Shown here in pieces: positions 51,543 through 60,214 of a stretch of DNA of 64,000 nucleotides. Under the pieces are notes generated by a model, which searched no databases, was not told the origin of the DNA, and saw only the letters and a program-made list of their open reading frames with translations. The stretch comes from Palsa-513 sp050010595 (GTDB taxonomy: Bacteria > Actinomycetota > Thermoleophilia > Solirubrobacterales > Solirubrobacteraceae), in assembly GCA_050010595.1 (NCBI GenBank), contig JBEKKS010000002.1:1-64000 (forward strand). The letters run 5' to 3'. Both the position numbers and the translations under genes were made by a program. The first letter of the stretch is position 1, and each line of letters begins with the position of its first letter.

Positions 51543-53366
51543 GTGCCACCAAGGCGCCGTACCTCTGATTTGCCAACCAGCGACCAAACCGATCGCTCCT
51601 CCGGCGCGGCCAATCGTCCGCGCCGTGTCCTGATTCTCTCCGCCGATGTCGGCGAGGGGCACGCTGCGGCTGCCCGCGCACTGCGCGAGCAGCTCGAACG
51701 CTGCGGCGAGCCTGTCGAGGTCACGGTGCTGGACGGTCTGGCCGCGATGGGCGGAGCCCTGCGGGCGTTCGTCGAGGACGGCTACCGCACGCAGCTGCGT
51801 GTCGCGCCGCGCTCATACTCGCTCTACTACTGGCTGCTCAAGCACGCTCCCCCTGTTCGCGGCCTGACGAAGCTCGCGCTGACGCGGCTCGGAGCGCGCC
51901 CACTGGCCCGCGTGATTGCGGAACACGACCCCGACGTGGTCGTCTCGACTTATCCGGCGATCACCGTGGCTTTGGGTTACATGCGCCGCCGCCGCATGCT
52001 CGAGGTCCCGGCGATGGCAACGATCACCGACATGACGGGACTTTTCTTCTGGGCGCAGAAGGGCATCGACACGCATCTCGTGATGTACGAGGCGTCGATC
52101 CGCGATGTCGAGCGAATCGCCGGTCGTGGCAGCGCGCAGATGGTACGGCCGCTGATCGCCGCGGAGTTCCTCGAGCCGCGTGAGCGCAATGCGGCGCGCG
52201 AGGCGCTCGGGCTGCCGCGCAGCGGACACGTCGCCGTGGTATCGGGCGGCGGCTGGGGCGTAGGCGATCTCGCAGGCGCTGTAGCCGAGCTGGAGCGGAT
52301 CCCCGACACGACCGTCGTCTGCGTCGCCGGGCGCAACGAGGACGTCCGCGAGGCGCTCTCCGAGCGCTTCGCCGACAGCCCGCGCGTACGCGTCCTGGGC
52401 TTCACGCAGCAGATGCCGGAGTTGCTGGCCGCAGCCGATGTACTCGTACACTCGACCGGCGGGGTCACTTGCCTCGAGGCGATGGCACGCGGCTGCCCGG
52501 TCGTCTCCTATGGACTGTCGGTCGGACACGCGAAGCTCAACACGAAGCACATGGCCGCGCACGATCTGCTCGCCCTCGCCAACTCGCCGGCGGAGCTCGT
52601 CGAGCACGTCGAGCGCGTGCAATCGGAGCCGCGCCGCGAGCGCTCGACCGGAAACAGTGCGGACCATCCCGCTGCCTCCGACATCGTGCTGCGCGCGCCG
52701 GTTCGGGTGCGGCCGATCGCCAGCTGGCGCCTGCTCGCCGTTCGTATGGCTACTACTGCAGTGATGGCCCTCGGCATCGGGGTCTGGGTGATGTCGACCG
52801 ACGAGCTCGATGCGATTGCCGCAGCTGTCAGCCACCAGGTCAAGACGCTGCCGAGCGACGGTGTCGCAGCTGTTCGAGTGGTGGTGAAAGCCCCTGCGCC
52901 GCAGGAGCTCACGGTCGCTCGGCTGCTCGCGCGGCACGGGATCGAAGCCTCGTTTGCCAGTGCGACCGTGCCAGACACGAGCACGCTTCGCGAGCTGCAC
53001 CGGCTTGGCGATCAGGTGATCCCGGCACTGAACCGCGGCAGCCTCCTGCACTGGATTCACACGCAGGCCGAGCTGCGGCGCGAGGCGCGCCAGCTCCACC
53101 TGCATCGTCGCTTCTACTACCTCGATCCCGCCAACCCGAGCGTCGGCGAACTGATCCTCGGGCACGTCTCTGGAGGCGAGGGCGTGACCGGTGCGGTTGC
53201 CGTCAACTCGAACCGCTTGGTCCTTTCGCGGGCGCTGCGCGCCGGCGATGTCGTGGTGCTGCGGCTCGCCGGAGCAAAGGACGCGAGGCGCGCAGTCGAC
53301 TGGGTCGTCTCGGTCGTCGATGAGTCGGGCCTGGCGGGGCTGCCCCTGCCCGCGCGGGTCAGCTAG
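51543..53366 (+). CDS. GT28/MGDG-synthase-like glycosyltransferase fused to a degenerate deacetylase-like domain
   Basis: A ~607-aa two-domain protein. Residues ~25-365 are a GT-B glycosyltransferase of the MGDG synthase/UgtP type: VLILSADVGEGHAAAARAL at the acceptor side and VHSTGGVTCLEAMARGCPVV at the UDP-sugar side. A transmembrane helix follows (~395-415), then a ~190-residue domain whose pattern (TVARLLARHGIEASFASATV) resembles polysaccharide deacetylases but lacks the TFDDGP metal-binding motif and H-x3-H. A TTG at 51468 is an alternative start; GTG 51543 has a TAAACT hexamer just ahead. Likely glycosylates a lipid. Confidence 0.78.
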   Translation: MPPRRRTSDLPTSDQTDRSSGAANRPRRVLILSADVGEGHAAAARALREQLERCGEPVEVTVLDGLAAMGGALRAFVEDGYRTQLRVAPRSYSLYYWLLKHAPPVRGLTKLALTRLGARPLARVIAEHDPDVVVSTYPAITVALGYMRRRRMLEVPAMATITDMTGLFFWAQKGIDTHLVMYEASIRDVERIAGRGSAQMVRPLIAAEFLEPRERNAAREALGLPRSGHVAVVSGGGWGVGDLAGAVAELERIPDTTVVCVAGRNEDVREALSERFADSPRVRVLGFTQQMPELLAAADVLVHSTGGVTCLEAMARGCPVVSYGLSVGHAKLNTKHMAAHDLLALANSPAELVEHVERVQSEPRRERSTGNSADHPAASDIVLRAPVRVRPIASWRLLAVRMATTAVMALGIGVWVMSTDELDAIAAAVSHQVKTLPSDGVAAVRVVVKAPAPQELTVARLLARHGIEASFASATVPDTSTLRELHRLGDQVIPALNRGSLLHWIHTQAELRREARQLHLHRRFYYLDPANPSVGELILGHVSGGEGVTGAVAVNSNRLVLSRALRAGDVVVLRLAGAKDARRAVDWVVSVVDESGLAGLPLPARVS

Positions 53367-53380
53367 CCGCTGCGCGATCG

Positions 53381-54271
53381 CTACGGCGATACACCCTGCT
53401 GCGCCGCTTCGAGCTCGCGGCGGTGACTGAGCGCGAGCAGCGCGGGTGAGCGGGCGAGCACCGTCGCGCCGGCGAGCAGGACGAGCAGGCAGACGAGCAG
53501 CGGCACGCCCGACAGCGGCGTGTCGAGGAAGCTCTCGTGCAGGATCAGGGGAGCGAGCATGATCGGCACGAACGTCTGCGCGACGAAGACGACCGGTGCG
53601 ACGAGGATCGCGGCGCGCCTCTGCAACGCGCTCATCTCCGCTGTCAGGCCGACAAGTGACGCGGCGATTGCCGCGAGCCCCCAGCCGGCCGCAGCGAACC
53701 AGTGATGACCGGAGGCCGCATCGGCTACGAGCTTCGTTGCGAGCGCGCTCCATGCGAACCCGAGGCCGGCGCCGATCATCGTCAGGTTGGCGAGGGGACG
53801 GCCGACCGCCTGCGCGATGAACGGTGCGAGCGCAGCCGCCCCGAGCGCGGCGAGGACGGCGAAGAGCGCCACGCCGTGTACGTGACTGGTAGTCCGCGCC
53901 GGCGCCAGCGCGGCGATGCCTGCCACGCCGGCGACGATCGCGAACGTGGCGAGCAGCTCGCGGCGCCCCGGGCGCTCACCGAGCATGCGCTCGCCGAGCG
54001 CGAGCAAGACGAGCAGGCCGACCGCAAGTGCTGGCTGCACAACCTCGAGCGGCGCGAACAGCAACGCGACGATCTGCAGCGGCCAGCCAAGCGCGGTCAT
54101 TGCCGTTCCGAGCAGCCAGCGTCCCCGGCGCAGGAGTTGCGTTAGCAACGAGATCCGCAGCGTGTGCTCCTGGCTCGTCTCGCGGGCATCGATCGATTGC
54201 ACGCCGACCCCTAGGCTGTAGAGCGTCGATGCGCCGCTTGCGGCGAGGATTCCGATCAGCAACGAGACCAT
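53381..54271 (-). CDS. DMT/EamA-like membrane transporter
   Basis: A 296-aa protein with nine to ten hydrophobic helices in two halves, like drug/metabolite or NIPA-type transporters. The start LLIGILAASGASTLYSLGVGVQ is typical of EamA-like permeases in actinobacteria, and a conserved-looking PLEVVQPAL sits at the end of helix 3. Its ATG (54269-54271) overlaps the divergent deacetylase ATG on the other strand. Substrate unknown; a lipid or sugar precursor is possible by context. Confidence 0.78.
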   Translation of the reverse strand: MVSLLIGILAASGASTLYSLGVGVQSIDARETSQEHTLRISLLTQLLRRGRWLLGTAMTALGWPLQIVALLFAPLEVVQPALAVGLLVLLALGERMLGERPGRRELLATFAIVAGVAGIAALAPARTTSHVHGVALFAVLAALGAAALAPFIAQAVGRPLANLTMIGAGLGFAWSALATKLVADAASGHHWFAAAGWGLAAIAASLVGLTAEMSALQRRAAILVAPVVFVAQTFVPIMLAPLILHESFLDTPLSGVPLLVCLLVLLAGATVLARSPALLALSHRRELEAAQQGVSP

Positions 54272-54998
54272 GAACGGCAGCGATCATCGCATCACCGAGG
54301 TGCCGAGGATTGCTTCGCTGGCGCTCGCTGCCGGTGGCGCCGGCTACCTCCTTCCGGCGCTCGCGTACTACTCAGCACCGCTGCGCGCCTTGTTTGGGAT
54401 CGAGACGCAAACGCGCGAGCGTCGCGGCTACGGCCTCACGTTCGACGACGGCCCCCACGTTCAGGGCACGCCCGCGGTGCTCGAGCTGCTCGCCGAGCGC
54501 GGCGAGCACGCAACGTTCTTTCTCGTCGGCGAGCAGGTCGCACGCAATCCTTCGCTTGCCGCTGAGATCGTTGCCGCCGGGCACGCCGTCGGCCTGCATT
54601 GCGACCGCCATCGCAACCTGCTGCGGCTCGGGCCGCGCGCCGTCACCGACGACATCATGCGTGCGCAGGCGCGCATCGAGGAGGCGACCGGACGGCCGGT
54701 TGAGCGCTACCGGCCGCCGTACGGCATCTTCAACGCGGCAGCGCTGGCGATCGCAAGGCGCAACGGCTGGCGAGCGTTGCTCTGGACGCATTGGGGGAGA
54801 GACTGGGAGGCCGGCGCGACCGCCGACTCGGTCGTCGCGAAGCTGGTCGGACGCGACGTGCCCGAGGGCTCGGTCCTGCTACTGCACGACGCCGACGACT
54901 ACTCGGCGAGGGGGTCCTGGAGGCGCACAGTCGCTGCGCTGCCGCGCATCGTCGATGCACTCAGCGAGCGCGGACTTTCATCGACGCTGGATCTTTGA
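54270..54998 (+). CDS. Polysaccharide deacetylase (NodB homology, CE4)
   Basis: A 242-aa enzyme with one N-terminal hydrophobic segment (about 10-30) and an intact CE4 active site: LTFDDGPH (motif 1, about 52-59), HCDRHRNL (H-x3-H, about 110-117), YRPPYGIFN (motif 3), and LLHDADDY near the end. It removes N- or O-acetyl groups from glycans. The functional counterpart of the degenerate domain two genes upstream. ATG 54270 overlaps the divergent gene's start; GTG 54300 is an alternative. Confidence 0.88.
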   Translation: MNGSDHRITEVPRIASLALAAGGAGYLLPALAYYSAPLRALFGIETQTRERRGYGLTFDDGPHVQGTPAVLELLAERGEHATFFLVGEQVARNPSLAAEIVAAGHAVGLHCDRHRNLLRLGPRAVTDDIMRAQARIEEATGRPVERYRPPYGIFNAAALAIARRNGWRALLWTHWGRDWEAGATADSVVAKLVGRDVPEGSVLLLHDADDYSARGSWRRTVAALPRIVDALSERGLSSTLDL

Positions 54999-55001
54999 GG
55001 T

Positions 55002-55229
55002 CTAGCCGGCGGTTAGCGCGTCCTCGTGCGTCTCAACGCCCCTCAGCGAACTGAGAAACTCGTCGAGCTGGGCGCGCGAAAAGCGCCTTTGCCCGCCGGG
55101 TGTCCGGTATCCGCGGAGATGGCCGTCGTCACTCCAACGGCGGACCGTGGCGAGTGAAACGCCGAGGTAGCTTGCCGCCTGCGAGCTCGTGAAGGCAAGC
55201 TGCGTCTGGCCTGTGGTTGCTGTTCTCAT
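55002..55229 (-). CDS. Small MerR-like/BldC-type helix-turn-helix protein
   Basis: A ~75-aa DNA-binding protein: FTSSQAASYLGVSLATVRRW recognition region then a wing with RGYRTPGGQRRFSRAQL. Matches the excisionase/BldC class of winged HTH proteins, which in actinobacteria often act as developmental repressors. ATG 55229 was picked as it has aagga 8 nt upstream; two other ATGs (55235, 55238) are in frame. Divergent from the atp operon promoter region, but no operator evidence ties them. Confidence 0.85.
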   Translation of the reverse strand: MRTATTGQTQLAFTSSQAASYLGVSLATVRRWSDDGHLRGYRTPGGQRRFSRAQLDEFLSSLRGVETHEDALTAG

Positions 55230-55238
55230 CTGCATCAT

Positions 55239-55618
55239 CCTTGCTGTCTGGGCTCCTGCTGCGTGTATCGGCAGGGGAGCGCAGCTGCGTGAGCCTTTGT
55301 GCAGCGGTGCGGACCTTTGAACGACCCCGTGCGCGGTGGCGGATGGCTCATATGGGACGCGCGGACACTGGATTCGAGGAGCAAAACCGTGATCCGCGCC
55401 TACGCGCGCCTGATCAAAGCCAAGCAGCGATTGTCACAAGCTTGTTACAAAGTCTCGGAATATGTAGACTTCGCCGTCGTCGCTGTGCCGTGCCTCCCGG
55501 CGCTCGGCGAGGCGCGCAGCTACGGTCGCGGGCCTCAGGTGTTGGGGGCGCCCCGAAGAATGCTTCGAAAGACGCCTCCAGCAGAATCCCTGGTGCACCA
55601 GCCGCGGCGGTGCGCAAC
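55239..55618. other. Non-coding region before the ATP synthase operon
   Basis: No gene is supported over these 380 bases. Reading frames across it (for example 55299-55622) lack family resemblance and codon regularity. It holds an 18-bp dyad (55432-55449) and a locally AT-rich stretch after it (about 55440-55470), the best place for the atp operon promoter. Upstream it borders the BldC-type regulator. Confidence 0.6.
55432..55449. promoter_or_regulatory. Operator-like palindrome upstream of the ATP synthase operon
   Basis: tgtcacaag (55432-55440) and cttgttaca (55441-55449) form an 18-bp dyad with eight of nine positions matching. It lies 170 bp before the first atp ORF, in AT-richer sequence, and shape and length fit a dimeric repressor/activator site. 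Confidence 0.5.
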
Positions 55619-55838
55619 GTGAACACGCCCGAGCCCGGCGAGCAGGGGCCTGACGATCACTGGCAGGGACGCAGCAGGAGCGGGATGGCTGCTGATCTCG
55701 GTCAACGCTCTCTGCACGGCGGTGGGCGCCGGCGTCGGCGCGCTGGTCGGTGCGCTCGTGCCACTGATGCTTGCGGGCTTCGGCATCGGCTTCTTCGTTG
55801 GGATCGGCGTTGTCATTGAGCGCTTCCGCCACCTCTGA
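55619..55838 (+). CDS. AtpZ/AtpI-like small membrane subunit, apparent +1 frameshift
   Basis: GTG 55619 opens a hydrophilic segment (NTPEPGEQGPDDHWQG), after which the frame gives junk; one base on, the next frame gives DAAGAGWLLISVNALCTAVG and two hydrophobic segments ending ERFRHL at TGA 55836-55838. That is the layout of AtpZ (accessory F1Fo subunit): short charged N-terminus and two helices. The hydrophobic frame has no ATG/GTG/TTG of its own. An extra G in the ggg run at 55666-55668 would join the two. Either a pseudogene, a sequence error, programmed shift, or a CTG start at 55650. Confidence 0.6.
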
Positions 55839-55845
55839 GTTCGCG

Positions 55846-56208
55846 GTGAGCCCGGTGCGCTACATCGATCTCGTGCTGCTCGCGCTTGGCGCCGCCGTTG
55901 CGATCCCGCTCGGCGCGCCGGCGCTTGGTTACGCGATTGGTGCCGGAACCTGGCTGTTGCAGCGGATCGTCCAGGAGGCCGATAAGCGCTGGATCGCGAA
56001 CGTGACCAAGCCGGTCGCCCGCCTCGGCTACACGCTGTTCGAAGCGTTCGGGCGGATCTGGCTGCTGGCCGCCGGGATCATCGTCGCGATCGCTGTCGGT
56101 ACTCGCGCCGATGCGCTGACGGCTGCGTTGATCATCTTCTGCGCCTACACCGTCATGTTCGTCGTCCGCCTCGCAAGTGGCCCGCCAGCGGGACAGTCGG
56201 CACGATGA
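55846..56208 (+). CDS. AtpI-like membrane protein
   Basis: A ~120-aa protein with four hydrophobic segments (about 6-24, 27-42, 65-85 and 92-112) encoded just before atpB, as for ATP synthase protein I. It helps assemble the c-ring or transports Mg in some bacteria. GTG 55846 starts at the first segment; a longer in-frame start at 55771 overlaps the AtpZ-like ORF. Stop overlaps the atpB ATG (ATGA). Confidence 0.75.
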   Translation: MSPVRYIDLVLLALGAAVAIPLGAPALGYAIGAGTWLLQRIVQEADKRWIANVTKPVARLGYTLFEAFGRIWLLAAGIIVAIAVGTRADALTAALIIFCAYTVMFVVRLASGPPAGQSAR

Positions 56209-57119
56209 CGAACATCCGGGGGTGGAGCAAGCGGCGGAAGATGTTCGTCGCCTTCCTGGTCGCCTGGTTGGGCGGGACCGTCGCGCTCGGGATCGCTTTC
56301 GGCGTACACAGCCACAAGAGCGCATACCTGCCGCAGGACGAGTTCCAACTACTCAACTGGGCGCACCTGTTCGGCCCGATCGACCTCAACAAGGGCGTGC
56401 TCTACCTCGTACTCGCCGGCCTCATAACGATCGGTTTGATGGTCTGGGTCGCGCGGCACATGCAGATGCGCCCCAATCGCGTCCAGACCGCGGTCGAGAT
56501 CGGCTACGGAATCTGCCGCAAGCAGATCACCTCGGACAACATGGACCAGGACATGGCGCGCAAGTGGTTCCCGCTGGTCGCCACGCTCTTCTTCTTCATC
56601 CTCGTCTCGAACCTCCTCGGGTATATCCCGCTGCCGGTCAATACGAACCCGCTCGAGGAGGTTCACGTCTTCGGCGCGACGCTGCCTACGTTCCAACTGT
56701 TCGCGGCGACGACCAACGTCTCGTTCCCGCTCGTGCTGGCGCTGATCGTCTACATCGCTTTCAACGTCGAGGGCGTGCGCGCCCACGGTCCGTTCGGCTA
56801 CGTCAAGAGCCTCATCCCGGCGGGTGTTGGCGGCGCGATGCTGATTCTGATCTTCCCGATCGAGATCCTCTCCAACATCCTGCGGCTGCTGTCGCTGACG
56901 ATTCGCCTCTGGGCAAATCTGCTGGCGGGCCACATGCTGATCGGGTTCATGAGCGGCGGCCTCGCGGTGTTGCTCGGCGTGAAGTACCTCGCCTGGTTCC
57001 TGCTGCCGTTCGGCGTCGCCATCTATCTCTTCGAGGCTGTGCTGATCGCCGGTCTACAAGCCTTCATCTTCGCCATACTCGCCGCGATCTACCTCGGCAG
57101 CGCGGTATCCGAACACTAG
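56205..57119 (+). CDS. atpB: ATP synthase subunit a
   Basis: A 304-aa stator subunit forming the proton half-channels next to the c-ring. The essential arginine is in LSLTIRLWANLLAGHML (about 223-239); other conserved residues are seen in FPIEILSN and LQAFIFAILAAIYL. About six membrane segments. A 35-residue basic N-terminal lead precedes helix 1. Overlaps the AtpI-like gene stop. Confidence 0.95.
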   Translation: MTNIRGWSKRRKMFVAFLVAWLGGTVALGIAFGVHSHKSAYLPQDEFQLLNWAHLFGPIDLNKGVLYLVLAGLITIGLMVWVARHMQMRPNRVQTAVEIGYGICRKQITSDNMDQDMARKWFPLVATLFFFILVSNLLGYIPLPVNTNPLEEVHVFGATLPTFQLFAATTNVSFPLVLALIVYIAFNVEGVRAHGPFGYVKSLIPAGVGGAMLILIFPIEILSNILRLLSLTIRLWANLLAGHMLIGFMSGGLAVLLGVKYLAWFLLPFGVAIYLFEAVLIAGLQAFIFAILAAIYLGSAVSEH

Positions 57120-57138
57120 CCCGATTAAGGAGTCCAAC

Positions 57139-57435
57139 TTGTTTGCTCAAACCGTCCTGTCAATCATCCACCCGCTGATCGCTGCGGCGGCGTCGAACCT
57201 GACGGTTGGCGAGGACGCCGGCAAGGCGATCTCGATCGGCGTCGGCGCCGGCGGCGGCGCTGCAGGAGCCGGGGCCGGCATCGGCATGCTGTTCGGCAAG
57301 GTCTATGAATCGGTCTCACGCCAGCCGGAGATGCAGGCCGAGCTGACCGGTCTGCAGTGGCTCGGCTTCGCTCTCACCGAGGCGACGTTCTTCTACGGCC
57401 TGGTGGGCGGGCTCATCGGCTACGTCCTCGCCTAG
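57139..57435 (+). CDS. atpE: ATP synthase subunit c
   Basis: A 98-aa proteolipid with two helices and a glycine-rich first helix (GVGAGGGAAGAGAGIGMLFG), a polar loop (RQPEM) and the ion-binding glutamate in ALTEATFFYGLVGG (about residue 84). It forms the rotor ring; no Na(+)-type residues are obvious, so H(+) is likely. The ~22-residue N-terminal extension is longer than usual. TTG start at 57139 with aaggag 7 nt upstream. Confidence 0.93.
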   Translation: MFAQTVLSIIHPLIAAAASNLTVGEDAGKAISIGVGAGGGAAGAGAGIGMLFGKVYESVSRQPEMQAELTGLQWLGFALTEATFFYGLVGGLIGYVLA

Positions 57436-57441
57436 ATCGCT

Positions 57442-57981
57442 ATGACGCCTATCGCATCATCAAGCGGTTCGTTCCTGATCTCGCCGAACGTCGGGCTGAT
57501 GATCTGGACGCTGGTCGTCTTCGGGATCTCGATGGTGATCCTCAACCGGGTTGCCTTCCCACGGATTCGCGAAGCGCTCGACCGGCGCCAGCGTGCGATC
57601 GAGGAATCGATCGACTCACAGGAGCGGCTGCGTGCCGAGGCCGAGCAGGTTCTCGCGGATTACCGCCAGCAGCTGGCCGAGGCTCGCACCCAGGCCGACG
57701 AGATCGTCGCCCGCGCGCGTGAGGCAGGCAAGGAGCATGAGCGCGAGACCCTGGCCGAGGCGCGCGAGCGCCGCGAGCGGATGCTCGAGCAGACCAAGCG
57801 CGACATCCAGGACGAGACGCGGCGCGCGCTCGAGCAGATCCGCAAGGAAGTTGCGACGCTGACGATCCTCGCCACGGAGAAGGTGACGCGCAAGACGCTG
57901 ACCGCCACCGATCAGCGCAAGCTGGTTGAGGAAGCGCTGAGCGAGCTCGATTTCACGGTCCTCGAGGGCTCGGAGAACTAG
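57442..57981 (+). CDS. atpF: ATP synthase subunit b
   Basis: A 179-aa peripheral-stalk protein: one N-terminal membrane helix (about 14-35, GLMIWTLVVFGISMVILN) then a long charged coiled-coil to the C-terminus. Bridges subunit a to delta/alpha. Lies 6 nt after atpE and 6 nt before atpH. Confidence 0.93.
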   Translation: MTPIASSSGSFLISPNVGLMIWTLVVFGISMVILNRVAFPRIREALDRRQRAIEESIDSQERLRAEAEQVLADYRQQLAEARTQADEIVARAREAGKEHERETLAEARERRERMLEQTKRDIQDETRRALEQIRKEVATLTILATEKVTRKTLTATDQRKLVEEALSELDFTVLEGSEN

Positions 57982-57987
57982 CCGCGC

Positions 57988-58521
57988 ATGCAGGCGATCG
58001 CAAACGTTTATGCCCGCGCGCTGTTCGAGGCCGCGAGCGACAGGAAGCACCTCGACGTCGTGCGCGAGCAGCTCGCGCAGTTCGCCGACGCGCTGGCTGC
58101 CAGCGAGGAGCTCCGCCTGTTCCTCTACTCGCCGTACTTCTCGACGGCCGAGCAGCAGGATGGCCTCGAGCGTGCGATCAGCGGCGCCGACCCGCTGATC
58201 TCGAACTTCCTGGCGATGCTCGTTGAGCACCACCGGATGCCGGTGTTGCCGGCGACACGGGTCAGCTTCGAGGAGCTATGGGAGCGCGAGAACCATCTGA
58301 TTCCGGTGGAGGTCACGAGCGCGATCGAGCTTCCACGTGCCACAGTGAATGAAATCGGCAAGCAAATCGGCGAACAGACCGGACACACGGTCCAGCTCAC
58401 TAGCAAGGTCGACCCGGACATCATCGGCGGCATCGTCCTGCGCGTCGGAAACTCGATCCTCGACGCCTCGATTCGTGGCCGCCTCGAACAACTACGCAAA
58501 GAGGTCGCCAGCGCCGCCTAA
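57988..58521 (+). CDS. atpH: ATP synthase subunit delta
   Basis: A 177-aa stator/OSCP subunit with the N-terminal helical bundle (NVYARALFEAASD) and the C-terminal signature DPDIIGGIVLRVGNSILDASIRGRL shortened here (about 148-170). It links the b stalk to the top of F1. Separate gene from atpF, unlike the b-delta fusion of mycobacteria. Confidence 0.92.
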   Translation: MQAIANVYARALFEAASDRKHLDVVREQLAQFADALAASEELRLFLYSPYFSTAEQQDGLERAISGADPLISNFLAMLVEHHRMPVLPATRVSFEELWERENHLIPVEVTSAIELPRATVNEIGKQIGEQTGHTVQLTSKVDPDIIGGIVLRVGNSILDASIRGRLEQLRKEVASAA

Positions 58522-58555
58522 CGGCGACGCGACCGCAAGGAGCCCCTGAGACCCT

Positions 58556-60196
58556 ATGCCCATGCAGATCAACCCCGATGAGATCACAAGCATCCTCAAG
58601 AGCCGAATCGAAGGGCTCGACTCCGGCGCCGCGACGCTGACCGAGGTCGGCACGGTGCTGTCGGTATCCGACGGCATCGCGCGCGTCCATGGACTCGAGA
58701 ACGCGATGTCGCTAGAGATGCTCGAGCTCCCGCACGACGTCGTCGGACTCGCGTTGAACCTCGAATCTGACAACGTCGGGACCGTGCTGTTCGGCGACTG
58801 GGAGAAGATCGTCGAAGGCGACATCGTCAAGCGCACAGGGACCCTGCTCGACGTCCCGGTCGGCGAGGAGTTGCTCGGTCGCGTCGTATCACCGCTCGGC
58901 CTGCCGCTCGACGGCAAGGGCGACATCAACACGAAGCAGACGCGGCCGGCCGAGTTCAAGGCTCCCGGAGTAGTTCAGCGCCAGCCGGTCGTCGAGCCGA
59001 TGCAGACGGGGCTCAAGGCGATCGACTCGATGATCCCGATCGGTCGCGGTCAGCGCGAGCTGATCATCGGCGACCGGCAGACAGGCAAGACCACGATCGC
59101 GCTCGACACGATCATCAACAACCGCGAGACGGGTGTTATCTCGGTCTATGTCGCGATCGGTCAGCGGATGGCGACCGTCGTCCAGTTCGCCGAGACGCTG
59201 CGCGAGGCGGGCGCGCTCGAGAACACGATCATCGTCGCCGCCGCGGCTGACGAGGCCGCGCCGATCAAGTATCTGGCGCCGTACGCGGGCTGTGCGATGG
59301 CCGAGTACTTCCTCTACAAGGGCGGCCACTCGCTGGTCATCTATGACGACCTCTCCAAGCATGCCGCCGCCTACAGGCAGATGTCGCTGCTGCTGCGCCG
59401 CCCACCGGGTCGTGAGGCCTATCCGGGCGATGTCTTCTACCTGCATTCGCGCCTGCTGGAGCGCGCCGTCAAGCTCAATGACGACCTCGGCGGCGGCTCG
59501 ATGACCGCGCTGCCGATCATCGAAACGCAGGCCGGCGATGTCTCTGCCTATATCCCCACGAACGTGATCTCGATCACCGACGGTCAGATATTCCTCGAAC
59601 CGCGCCTCTTCAACTCGGGCGTACGGCCGGCGATCAACGTCGGCATCTCCGTTTCGCGGGTCGGCGGCAACGCCCAGATCGCGCCGATGAAGAAGGTCGC
59701 CGGGCGCCTCAAGCTGGAGCTTTCGCAGTACCGCGATCTCGAGGCGTTCGCTCAGTTCGGGTCCGACCTGGATGCCGACACGCAGAGGACGCTTGCGCGC
59801 GGGGAACGGCTCGTGTCCTCGCTCAACCAGGGCGAGCGCCAGCCGCTGGCGGTCGAGGATCAGGTGCTGACCGTATACGCCGCGACCAACGGCTTCCTCG
59901 ACCGCGTCCTCGTCGATCGCGTGCCGGCGTTCCTCACGGCTCTGATCGAGACTGCGCATGCGCATCACAAGGACCTGCGCAAGAAGATCGCTGGTGGTGA
60001 CTGGTCCGATGAGACCCAGGAGGCAGCGCACGCCGCCCTCAGCGAGTTCGCCGAGCAATTCGGCTATGACCTCGACGAGGAGGGGCAGCCGATCGACGAG
60101 GACGCTCCGCCGCCTGCGCCAAAGAAAGCGCAGCCGGAGCTGGAATCAGAGCCACAACCGGAGTCGGAGTCGCAGGAGGCGGGAGTCGCGGCCTAG
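58556..60196 (+). CDS. atpA: ATP synthase subunit alpha, C-terminally extended
   Basis: A 546-aa alpha subunit. Walker A GDRQTGKTTIALD (about 170-182), and the alpha signature PAINVGISVSRVGG are present. Length exceeds the typical ~510 because of a ~35-residue C-terminal tail rich in Pro, Glu, Gln and Ser. Mycobacterial alpha tails of similar length restrain ATP hydrolysis, so this one may act likewise; that is inference. ATG 58556 or 58562 are both possible. Confidence 0.95.
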   Translation: MPMQINPDEITSILKSRIEGLDSGAATLTEVGTVLSVSDGIARVHGLENAMSLEMLELPHDVVGLALNLESDNVGTVLFGDWEKIVEGDIVKRTGTLLDVPVGEELLGRVVSPLGLPLDGKGDINTKQTRPAEFKAPGVVQRQPVVEPMQTGLKAIDSMIPIGRGQRELIIGDRQTGKTTIALDTIINNRETGVISVYVAIGQRMATVVQFAETLREAGALENTIIVAAAADEAAPIKYLAPYAGCAMAEYFLYKGGHSLVIYDDLSKHAAAYRQMSLLLRRPPGREAYPGDVFYLHSRLLERAVKLNDDLGGGSMTALPIIETQAGDVSAYIPTNVISITDGQIFLEPRLFNSGVRPAINVGISVSRVGGNAQIAPMKKVAGRLKLELSQYRDLEAFAQFGSDLDADTQRTLARGERLVSSLNQGERQPLAVEDQVLTVYAATNGFLDRVLVDRVPAFLTALIETAHAHHKDLRKKIAGGDWSDETQEAAHAALSEFAEQFGYDLDEEGQPIDEDAPPPAPKKAQPELESEPQPESESQEAGVAA

Positions 60197-60214
60197 CCGC
60201 CTCCCGAGCAACGC

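Noticed and set aside
51813..53753. 646-aa open frame on the minus strand
   Set aside because: It lies opposite the GT28 fusion gene and part of the DMT gene; arginine-rich composition and no family motif. A GC-driven shadow.
55299..55622. 107-aa plus frame before the AtpZ-like ORF
   Set aside because: No resemblance to any family; ends at the TGA overlapping GTG 55619, but composition looks non-coding.
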